DNA of 11,720 bases from contig JBBSBK010000106.1 of NCBI GenBank assembly GCA_038251315.1, positions 1-11,720 of the forward strand, given 5' to 3'. The position numbers and the translations under genes are program-made. Below the pieces are notes generated by a model that saw only the letters and a list, made by a program, of their open reading frames with translations, searched no databases and was not told the DNA's origin. Each line of letters starts with the position of its first letter. Positions within the stretch are counted from its first letter, which is position 1. Source of the DNA: JBBKXP01 sp038251315 (GTDB taxonomy: Bacteria > Pseudomonadota > Alphaproteobacteria > Rhodobacterales > Rhodobacteraceae). Of this stretch, positions 6,362 through 11,720 are shown one piece after another.

Positions 6362-7263
6362 AAATCGCCATGATGGCCCGCAACGCCGAACTCTATTCCC
6401 ACCGCCGCCTGAAAGAAGCCGCCGAGGCGCGGGGGCATACGATGGACATCATCAACACCCTGCGCTGCTACATGAACATCGCCAGCCGTCGCCCCGAAAT
6501 CTATTACAACGGTGAAAAGCTGCCCATCTACGACGCGGTGATCCCGCGCATCGGCGCGTCCGTCACGTTCTACGGCCTCGCCGTGCTGCGCCAATTCGAA
6601 ATGCAGGGCGTCTATCCGCTGAACGAATCCGTCGGCATCGGGCGATCGCGCGACAAACTCCGCTCGATGCAGCTCCTCTCGCGCGACGGCATCGGCCTGC
6701 CCGTCACGACATTCGCCCACGACCCCAAACAGACCGAAGAAGTGTTGAAACTCGCTGGCGGCGCACCCCTCGTCATCAAACTGCTCGAAGGGACGCAGGG
6801 CATCGGCGTCGTCCTTGCCGACACCGACCGTTCGGCAAAATCGGTGATCGAGGCGTTCCGCGGTGCTGGCGTCAACATCCTCGTGCAGGAATTCATCAAA
6901 GAGGCGGGCGGCACCGACATTCGCGCCCTCGTCGTTGGTGGCCGCGTCGTCGCCGCAATGAAACGCACCGGGGCCGAGGGCGAGTTTCGCAGCAACCTGC
7001 ATCGCGGCGGGTCGGCCAACGTGGTGAAACTGTCGCCCGAAGAACGGTCAACCGCGATCCGCGCCGCCCGCGCGATGGGCCTGAACGTCTGCGGCGTCGA
7101 CATGCTTCGCGCCAACCACGGGCCTGTGGTGATGGAGGTGAACTCGTCCCCCGGTCTGGAAGGCGTCGAAAAGGCGACCGGTATCGACATCGCCGGCAAA
7201 ATCATCGAATTCATCGAAAAGAACGCAACGCCGGGCAAAACGAAAACCAAAGGCAAAGGCTGA
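6358..7263 (+). CDS. rimK: RimK, ATP-grasp alpha-L-glutamate ligase
   Basis: A 301-residue ATP-grasp ligase collinear with E. coli RimK (300 residues). Near-identical blocks are CYMNI (37-41), DAVIPRIGASVTFYG (59-73), RDKLRSMQLL (98-107), the ATP-binding loop KLLEGTQGIGVVLA (141-154), FRSNLHRGG (210-218), and the metal-binding VMEVNSSPGLEG (258-269) with Glu260 and Asn262. RimK joins glutamates by peptide bonds to the C-terminus of ribosomal protein S6 in E. coli and can make poly-glutamate; whether this organism's S6 is the target is inference. The protein ends in a lysine-rich tail (TPGKTKTKGKG) where E. coli has a different end. The ATG overlaps the upstream stop (ATGA), with a GAAAGGA ribosome site at 6345-6351. 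The next gene starts three bases after its stop. Confidence 0.95.
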   Translation: MKIAMMARNAELYSHRRLKEAAEARGHTMDIINTLRCYMNIASRRPEIYYNGEKLPIYDAVIPRIGASVTFYGLAVLRQFEMQGVYPLNESVGIGRSRDKLRSMQLLSRDGIGLPVTTFAHDPKQTEEVLKLAGGAPLVIKLLEGTQGIGVVLADTDRSAKSVIEAFRGAGVNILVQEFIKEAGGTDIRALVVGGRVVAAMKRTGAEGEFRSNLHRGGSANVVKLSPEERSTAIRAARAMGLNVCGVDMLRANHGPVVMEVNSSPGLEGVEKATGIDIAGKIIEFIEKNATPGKTKTKGKG

Positions 7264-7266
7264 CAT

Positions 7267-8298
7267 TTGCAGAAACCCTTCGAAATCGCCGGGCGGCGCA
7301 TTGCCCCCGGCCAGCGCACCACGGTCGACATTCCGGTGTCGAACCTGTCCGACCACACACCCGTCACCATGTCGGTGCATGTCGTTCACGGCAAAAAGCC
7401 CGGCCCGGTGATGTTCGTCTCTGCCGCAATCCACGGTGACGAGGTGATCGGCGTCGAAATCGTCCGCCGCCTGCTGCGCGCCCCCAACATCGACCGGATC
7501 GCAGGCACGCTGCTGGCGATCCCCATCGTCAACACCTTTGGTTTCCTGAACCACTCCCGCTACTTGCCCGACCGGCGCGACCTCAACCGCTGCTTTCCCG
7601 GATCGGCGGGCGGGTCGCTTGCGTCGCGGCTGGCCTACATGTTCCTGACCGAAATTGTTGAACGGGCCGACTTCGGCATCGACCTCCATTCGGCGGCGAT
7701 CCAGCGGACGAACCTGCCGCAAATCCGCTACAGCCCCGGCAGCGAAAGGTTGGCGCATATGGCCGACGTGTTCGGCGCACCCGTGATCCTGACGGCCAAA
7801 CTGCGCGACGGATCGCTGCGGATGGCGGCCAAGGCACGCAGCGTCGACATGCTGCTGTATGAGGCGGGCGAGGGGCTGCGGTTCGATGAATATGCCGCCA
7901 AAACCGGCGTCTACGGCATTCTGCGGGTGATGCGCGAACTGGGGATGGTTGGGGCCAAGGGCGTGCCGAAACCCCGCGTGCCGCCGATCCGGTCGGCCCA
8001 TTCCGGCTGGGCGCGTGCCCCGTCCGGCGGGCTGCTGCGCACGTTCCGCCAGACCGGCGACATCGTGCAGGCGGACGAGGTGCTGGGCATCATATCAGAT
8101 CCCTTTGGCGAAAACGAAACCGAGGTGATCGCGTCCACTCACGGCATCATCGTCGGGCGCACCAACCTGCCCATCGTCAACGAAGGCGACGCGCTGTTTC
8201 ACATCGCCACGATTCCAGAAAATTCCGGGGCCGTCGTCGGCACGCTATCGGACCAGCTTGATCAGGAATCGCTGTTTGACGAAGACGAGATAATCTAG
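7267..8298 (+). CDS. succinylglutamate desuccinylase/aspartoacylase-family zinc hydrolase (M14-like)
   Basis: A 343-residue protein of the COG3608/AstE-AspA family, zinc hydrolases with a carboxypeptidase fold that cleave amide bonds of acylated amino acids or peptides. Visible metal ligands are His56 and Glu59 in AAIHGDEVIG and His141 in DLHSA; substrate-binding residues sit in RRDLNRCFPG (103-112), and the likely catalytic glutamate is in LYEAGEG (197-203, Glu199 or Glu202). A C-terminal barrel domain (about 245-320, SGGLLRTF...GDIVQADEVLGII) is typical of the larger members. The start is TTG at 7267, three bases after the rimK stop, with AAAGGC upstream; no nearby ATG keeps the N-terminus. 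Position after rimK suggests it acts on the glutamylated product or a related peptide. A true AstE role in arginine catabolism is unlikely without ast genes nearby. Confidence 0.85.
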   Translation: MQKPFEIAGRRIAPGQRTTVDIPVSNLSDHTPVTMSVHVVHGKKPGPVMFVSAAIHGDEVIGVEIVRRLLRAPNIDRIAGTLLAIPIVNTFGFLNHSRYLPDRRDLNRCFPGSAGGSLASRLAYMFLTEIVERADFGIDLHSAAIQRTNLPQIRYSPGSERLAHMADVFGAPVILTAKLRDGSLRMAAKARSVDMLLYEAGEGLRFDEYAAKTGVYGILRVMRELGMVGAKGVPKPRVPPIRSAHSGWARAPSGGLLRTFRQTGDIVQADEVLGIISDPFGENETEVIASTHGIIVGRTNLPIVNEGDALFHIATIPENSGAVVGTLSDQLDQESLFDEDEII

Positions 8299-8310
8299 CC
8301 CCAATTCACC

Positions 8311-8877
8311 TCAGGCCGTCGGATACAGCACAACCCGAGTCCCCATCGCCACCCGCGAATACAGATCGACGATATGCGAATTCACCAACCGGGCACAGCC
8401 GTTGGACACCCGGCTGCCGATGGTTTGTGGCAAGCCTGTGCCGTGGATGCGCAGCATCGTGTCACCAATCTGCGGCTTGAACAGATACAGGGCGCGGGCG
8501 CCCAAGGGGTTTTCGGGGCCACCGGGCATGCCGTCTTCGTACTGTTTGTAGTGCCCCGGTTCGCGCTCGATCATGTCGTCGGTCGGGGTCCAGCTTGGCC
8601 ATTCCTTTTTCGCGCCCACGCTGAACGTACCGGGTTCATACAAACCGGGCCGCCCGATACCGACGGAATACCGGATCGCCCGGCCTTCGGTCATCGTCAG
8701 GAAAAGATGGAACGCGTTGGGATCAAGGTGCAGTTCGTTGGGCGCCCAACCGGTGGCAAGGTTGACATAGACCGGCATGTGCTGCGGCGGCACGACATAG
8801 CCCTGTGCACTTGCGGCAACAGGGCCGATGACAGTGGCGGCAGCGGCGGCTGAAACGAATTGGCGACGGGAAAGCAT
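8311..8877 (-). CDS. L,D-transpeptidase (YkuD domain), Tat-exported
   Basis: A 188-residue secreted cell-wall enzyme. The N-terminus MLSRRQFVSAAAAATVIG is a twin-arginine signal (SRRQFV) followed by a hydrophobic stretch and an ASA-QG cleavage site near residue 25. The YkuD catalytic region reads IHGTG (144-148, His145) and SNGCARL (158-164, Cys161, Arg163), giving the HxxG...S-x-G-C-x-R signature. These enzymes cross-link meso-DAP residues of peptidoglycan (3-3 bonds) or attach proteins to it; the Tat route implies folding before export to the periplasm. The ATG at 8877 is chosen for the signal peptide and a GGAG site upstream; the frame extends 19 codons further but would bury the Tat motif. 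It converges on the rimK operon with a gap of only 12 bases and no visible terminator between. Confidence 0.9.
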   Translation of the reverse strand: MLSRRQFVSAAAAATVIGPVAASAQGYVVPPQHMPVYVNLATGWAPNELHLDPNAFHLFLTMTEGRAIRYSVGIGRPGLYEPGTFSVGAKKEWPSWTPTDDMIEREPGHYKQYEDGMPGGPENPLGARALYLFKPQIGDTMLRIHGTGLPQTIGSRVSNGCARLVNSHIVDLYSRVAMGTRVVLYPTA

Positions 8878-8895
8878 GGCAGACTCCGTTAAATG

Positions 8896-8907
8896 ACTAT
8901 CGATAGT
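8896..8907. repeat. 12-bp palindrome upstream of the L,D-transpeptidase gene
   Basis: ACTATCGATAGT is a perfect palindrome 19 bases upstream of the transpeptidase start. On the minus strand it overlaps a weak -10-like TTAACT/TAACTA lying about 18 bases after TTGAAC. It may be an operator at the promoter; a chance palindrome of this length is also possible. Confidence 0.4.
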
Positions 8908-9020
8908 TAACCCCAACGACGCGGGCCTGTTCAATCACAACCATGTCATGGCTACTAACCTTGGGTGGCTATGGCAGAATTGGTACGCAAACCGGCGTGG
9001 CAGGCAACGATTAATCGAAA

Positions 9021-9045
9021 GGCCCCGCCGTTGCCAGCGGGGCCC
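9021..9045 (-). terminator. rho-independent terminator of pnp
   Basis: GGCCCCGC (9021-9028) and GCGGGGCC (9037-9044) form a perfect 8-bp GC stem with an 8-base loop. Read on the minus strand the stem is followed by TTTCGATTAATCG, a short T-run, and it lies about 24 bases past the pnp stop. It should close the pnp transcript. Confidence 0.8.
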
Positions 9046-9068
9046 TGATCGATTCAGCCAGTGCCGTC

Positions 9069-11204
9069 TTACTCGGCGTCGGCCTCTTCCTTGGTCTCTT
9101 CGACCCCGGTTTCCTGATTGACGACCTTCATCGACAGGCGAACCTTGCCGCGATCGTCAAAGCCCAGCAGCTTGACCCAGACCTCCTGACCCTCCTTGAG
9201 GGCGTCGGACGGATGGTTCAGACGCTTGTTATCGATCTGGCTGACATGCACCAACCCGTCGCGCTTGCCGAAAAAGTTCACGAAGGCGCCGAAATCGACC
9301 AGCTTGACGACCGTGCCCTTGTAAACCTTGCCCTCTTCGGGTTCGGCAACGATGGACCAGATCATGTCATAGGCCTTCTTGATGGCCTCGCCATTTGGCG
9401 ACGCGATCTTGATGATGCCTTCGTCGTTGATATCGACCTTGGCACCCGACAGCTCGACGATCTCGCGGATCACCTTGCCGCCCGACCCGATGACTTCCCG
9501 GATCTTGTCGGTCGGGATCTGCATCGTTTCGATCCGCGGCGCATGCACGCTGAATTCAGACGTTTCCGACAGCGCCTTGCTCATCTCGCCCAGAATATGG
9601 ATGCGGGCGTCCTTGGCCTGCGCCAACGCCTTTTCCATGATCTCGGGCGTGATGCCCGCGATCTTGATATCCATCTGCAACGAAGTGATGCCCGCAGCGG
9701 TGCCAGCTACCTTGAAATCCATGTCACCCAGATGATCTTCGTCACCCAGAATATCCGTCAGGATCGCATAGCTGCCATCATCCTCAAGGATCAGCCCCAT
9801 CGCAATACCCGCAACCGGCGCCTTCAACGGCACCCCCGCGTCCATCATCGACAACGACCCACCGCAAACCGACGCCATCGAACTGGACCCGTTGGATTCC
9901 GTAATCTCCGACACCACGCGAATGGTATAGGGGAAATCCGTCGGCGCAGGCAGAACCGCCTGCAACGCACGCCACGCCAGCTTGCCATGCCCGATCTCAC
10001 GACGCCCGGTAAAGCCAAAGCGGCCAACCTCGCCCACCGAATAGGGCGGGAAGTTGTAATGCAGCATAAAGCTCGACTTGTACATGCCGGTCAGCGCGTC
10101 GATCATCTGTTCGTCGTCGCCGGTGCCAAGGGTGGTGACAACCAGCCCCTGCGTCTCGCCACGGGTGAACAGGGCCGACCCGTGGGTGCGGGGCAGCAAC
10201 CCGGTCTCGGCGACAATCGGGCGAACGGTCGTGGTATCACGGCCATCAATCCGCTTGCCGGTCTTGACGACATCACCGCGCAAGATCGACGCTTCCAGCT
10301 TCTTCAACGCCGACCCAAGGTTGGCATCGGCCAACTGGTCCGCACTCAACGCCGCCTTGATCGTGTCGCGGGCCGCATCCACAGCCGCCACACGGTCCTG
10401 CTTGACGGTATGCTTGAACGCGGCGCGCATCGGCGCTTCGCCGGCCTTTTTCACCGCCGCCATCAGGTCCGCATAATCGGGGGCCTGATAATTCATCGGC
10501 TCCTTGGCGCACTTTTCAGCCAGATCGATGATCAGGTCGATCACCGGCTGAATGCTGTCATGGGCAAACTTCACCGCACCCAGCATCTCGGCCTCGGACA
10601 GCTCATAAGCTTCCGACTCGACCATCATCACCGCGTCCTTGGTCCCGGCCACAACCAGATCAAGGCGCTGTTCGGGGTTCATGCGCAGGTTGTGCATGTC
10701 GTCGATTTCGGGGTTCAGCACGTATTCGCCATTGGCAAACCCGACACGGGCCGCCGCAATCGGGCCCATGAACGGCACACCGGAAATCGTCAGTGCAGCA
10801 CTGGCGGCAATCATCGCCACGATATCGGGATCATTGACCAGATCGTGGCTCAGGCAGGTGCAGATCACCAGCACTTCGTTCTTGAAACCGGGGACGAACA
10901 GCGGCCGGATCGGACGGTCGATCAACCGCGACGTCAGCGTTTCCTTTTCTGTCGGCCGCGCCTCGCGCTTGAAGAACCCGCCGGGGATCTTGCCTGCCGC
11001 ATAATACTTTTCGTTGTAATGGACCGTCAGCGGGAAAAAGTCCTGCCCCGGCTTGGTTTCGCGGGCATAGGTCACGTTCGCCATGACCGACGTTTCGCCC
11101 AGCGTGGCGATGACCGACCCGTCAGCCTGACGGGCGACCTTGCCGGTTTCGAGGGTCAGAGTCTCCTGCCCCCACTGAATGGATTTCTTCACTTCATTAA
11201 ACAT
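9069..11204 (-). CDS. pnp: polyribonucleotide nucleotidyltransferase (PNPase)
   Basis: A 711-residue PNPase of full family length. It phosphorolyses RNA 3'-to-5' as a homotrimer in the cytoplasm and takes part in mRNA decay and RNA quality control. Domains in order are a first RNase PH core (about 10-145, with FFKREARPTEKETLTSRLIDRPIRPLF), a helical linker (about 230-310), the catalytic second RNase PH core (320-545, with RTHGSALFTRGETQ, ITESNGSSSMASVCGGSL and the acidic GDEDHLGDMDFKVAGT at 487-502), a KH domain with the GSGG loop at 573-576, and an S1 domain (about 625-695, GTVVKLVDFGAFV). A short acidic tail (ETKEEADAE) ends it. The ATG at 11204 is preceded by AGGAAAC. rpsO, its usual upstream partner, is absent from the next 516 bases. 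A long open frame on the opposite strand is a codon-bias shadow. Confidence 0.97.
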   Translation of the reverse strand: MFNEVKKSIQWGQETLTLETGKVARQADGSVIATLGETSVMANVTYARETKPGQDFFPLTVHYNEKYYAAGKIPGGFFKREARPTEKETLTSRLIDRPIRPLFVPGFKNEVLVICTCLSHDLVNDPDIVAMIAASAALTISGVPFMGPIAAARVGFANGEYVLNPEIDDMHNLRMNPEQRLDLVVAGTKDAVMMVESEAYELSEAEMLGAVKFAHDSIQPVIDLIIDLAEKCAKEPMNYQAPDYADLMAAVKKAGEAPMRAAFKHTVKQDRVAAVDAARDTIKAALSADQLADANLGSALKKLEASILRGDVVKTGKRIDGRDTTTVRPIVAETGLLPRTHGSALFTRGETQGLVVTTLGTGDDEQMIDALTGMYKSSFMLHYNFPPYSVGEVGRFGFTGRREIGHGKLAWRALQAVLPAPTDFPYTIRVVSEITESNGSSSMASVCGGSLSMMDAGVPLKAPVAGIAMGLILEDDGSYAILTDILGDEDHLGDMDFKVAGTAAGITSLQMDIKIAGITPEIMEKALAQAKDARIHILGEMSKALSETSEFSVHAPRIETMQIPTDKIREVIGSGGKVIREIVELSGAKVDINDEGIIKIASPNGEAIKKAYDMIWSIVAEPEEGKVYKGTVVKLVDFGAFVNFFGKRDGLVHVSQIDNKRLNHPSDALKEGQEVWVKLLGFDDRGKVRLSMKVVNQETGVEETKEEADAE

Positions 11205-11336
11205 CTATCGTTTCCTGTCTGGGCCTGTCTTGGCGTTCCAAGTGCCCGTTTCATAGCGGCCCCATTGCCGCCGACCCCTGTCCTTCGCCTCGCGCCGGGG
11301 TCAGGGCGCGATGTCACAGATTGGGGGGCCATACAC

Positions 11337-11362
11337 GGGAATGGGGGGTTTGGGAAGGGGGG
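11337..11362 (+). other. possible G-quadruplex tract upstream of pnp
   Basis: Runs GGG, GGGGGG, GGG and GGGGGG are separated by AAT, TTT and AA, meeting the simple G3+N1-7 rule, and a further GGGGGG lies at 11323-11328. It is on the plus strand, which is the template strand for pnp, about 135-160 bases before the pnp start. Confidence 0.55.
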
Positions 11363-11466
11363 AGAAGTGTTGGTCTTTACTGGGCCTTGACGACTGTAAA
11401 AAATGCCGCGTTGCAGATGAGACTGTCACCATTCTTTTGGTAATGGCGAAATGCTACAGAAACTCC

Positions 11467-11487
11467 GGCCCGTATTTCTATACGGCC
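11467..11487 (+). repeat. bulged hairpin
   Basis: GGC-C-CGTAT (11467-11475) pairs with ATACG-GCC (11480-11487) around the tetraloop TTCT, with one bulged C. No T-run follows on either strand, so it is not a clear terminator; it may be an operator or a stable leader structure. Confidence 0.5.
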
Positions 11488-11534
11488 ATCGACAAGCAAG
11501 CCCATGCAAAACCTTTATGCTTGCAAAGATACCT

Positions 11535-11554
11535 TAGCAAGCATATGCTTGCTA
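11535..11554. promoter_or_regulatory. perfect 20-bp palindrome, probable operator
   Basis: TAGCAAGCAT (11535-11544) is followed directly by its exact reverse complement (11545-11554), with no spacer. The right end overlaps the -10 element of the promoter for the right-edge gene, so a bound protein would block RNA polymerase. The palindrome is seen directly; the operator role is inferred. Confidence 0.75.
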
Positions 11555-11558
11555 TAAT
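11550..11558 (+). promoter_or_regulatory. extended -10 promoter of the right-edge gene
   Basis: TGCTATAAT matches the extended -10 consensus TGnTATAAT perfectly. No good -35 exists at the usual distance (TACCTT at 11530-11535 with a 17-base spacer), which an extended -10 makes tolerable. A start near 11565 would leave a leader of about 17-20 bases with AGGA at 11572-11575. Confidence 0.65.
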
Positions 11559-11581
11559 TTTCACTGCAAGCAGGATGCCAT

Positions 11582-11720
11582 ATGATGACTGAAGATAACT
11601 TTCATTCACGAGGTGGATTGGCGCGCGCCAAGCGCCTGTCGCCCGAAGACCGAAGCTCTATTGCCCGCAAGGCGGCCCTAGCCCGTTACGGCAAGACGCT
11701 GCCCCATGCTGTAGCGGAGG
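11582..11720 (+). CDS. N-terminal fragment of an accessory protein with a GGLARAK/LSPEDR module (possibly P63C-domain type)
   Basis: The frame is open from ATG 11582 (a second ATG follows at 11585) to the right edge, giving 46 residues. It reads MMTEDNFHSRGGLARAKRLS, then PEDRSSIARKAALARYGKT and LPHAVAE. The pattern GG-x-ARA-x2-LSPE-x-R-x2-IA-x-KAA-x-AR-x-GK-x-LP, a short basic alanine-rich helical segment, is one I recall at the start of many plasmid-, phage- or island-borne hypothetical proteins, including P63C-domain proteins, whose function is unclear. AGGA at 11572-11575 suits either ATG. Just upstream are a perfect extended -10 and a 20-bp palindrome overlapping it, suggesting tight, perhaps self-made control. 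The body of the protein is outside the window, so no function is assigned. Confidence 0.6.
   Translation, partial: MMTEDNFHSRGGLARAKRLSPEDRSSIARKAALARYGKTLPHAVAE

Larger units (their letters stand above)
11495..11573. repeat. cluster of GCAAGC / GCTTGC motif copies
   Basis: The heptamer-like motif GCAAGC(A) or its inverse occurs at 11496-11501 (degenerate, followed by CCATGC), 11518-11524 (inverse), 11537-11543, 11546-11552 (inverse, forming the central palindrome) and 11566-11572. Same-orientation copies are 28-29 or 41 bases apart. Such a cluster in front of one promoter fits several binding sites for one regulator. Confidence 0.65.
11205..11581. other. 377-bp gene-free region between pnp and the right-edge gene
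   Basis: No convincing gene is present. The left part should hold the pnp leader and promoter; a weak minus-strand candidate is TTTACA with TAAAGA (about 11377-11403, spacer only 15). The middle holds a G-rich tract (11323-11362). From about 11390 the sequence turns more AT-rich and holds a hairpin (11467-11487), a GCAAGC/GCTTGC repeat cluster and the promoter of the right-edge gene. The composition change suggests a junction between core and accessory DNA. A 93-codon open frame (11311-11592) crosses all these elements and lacks protein character. Confidence 0.6.

Noticed and set aside
8964..9010. Complete tRNA gene
   Set aside because: Only an A-box-like stretch is present; the anticodon arm, T-loop and matching acceptor stem are missing.
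9213..11390. 725-codon open frame on the plus strand opposite pnp
   Set aside because: It is longer than pnp itself, but its translation is low-complexity (rich in H, R, D, Q) with no family character. It arises from GC-biased third positions of pnp, which is unmistakable on the other strand.
11495..11573. CRISPR array
   Set aside because: The repeated units are only 6-8 bases, in both orientations and unevenly spaced; no long direct repeats or cas genes are present.
11311..11592. 93-codon open frame across the pnp-upstream region
   Set aside because: It crosses the G-rich tract, hairpin and palindrome, has no family character, and lacks a good ribosome site.

Overview
The window looks like chromosomal DNA of an alphaproteobacterium, most likely a marine Rhodobacteraceae (roseobacter-type) strain. 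This rests on the high G+C, the strong GC third-position bias (which leaves long spurious antisense frames open), the gene families present, and a terminator of the form GCCTCCGGCGGGAG-TTTT that I recall as common in this family. The species cannot be named from the sequence alone.

Layout, left to right. The 3' end of a folate-binding (GcvT-like) methylamine dehydrogenase gene (1-878, +) enters from outside. A lone PHB-depolymerase-type esterase follows (1055-1960, +). Next is an overlapping pair, rarD-like permease and rluA pseudouridine synthase (2071-3599, +), closed by a hairpin terminator. An aldehyde dehydrogenase lies on the minus strand (3686-5125). Divergent from it is a tightly packed four-gene operon (5259-8298, +): 1-Cys peroxiredoxin, retropepsin-like 'ATP-dependent zinc protease' protein, RimK ATP-grasp glutamate ligase, and an M14/aspartoacylase-type zinc hydrolase. 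A Tat-exported L,D-transpeptidase (8311-8877, -) converges on it. Then comes polynucleotide phosphorylase pnp (9069-11204, -) with its own terminator. A 377-bp gene-free stretch (11205-11581) carries a G-rich tract, a hairpin and a cluster of GCAAGC/GCTTGC repeats. It leads to the start of a gene with a GGLARAK...LSPEDR N-terminus (11582 to the window edge, +), a type I associate with mobile or accessory DNA and with P63C-domain proteins.

How the genes work together. The most coherent unit is the peroxiredoxin-protease-RimK-hydrolase operon: two 4-nt stop/start overlaps and one 3-nt gap imply co-translation. RimK adds glutamates to a protein tail (ribosomal protein S6 in E. coli). The other two enzymes are plausible trimmers or processors of such tails, and the leading peroxiredoxin suggests a link to peroxide stress. 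The right edge is the second point of interest: a perfect 20-bp palindrome overlaps a perfect extended -10 promoter directly in front of the accessory gene, the arrangement expected of an autoregulated operator. The remaining genes are ordinary housekeeping or metabolic genes.
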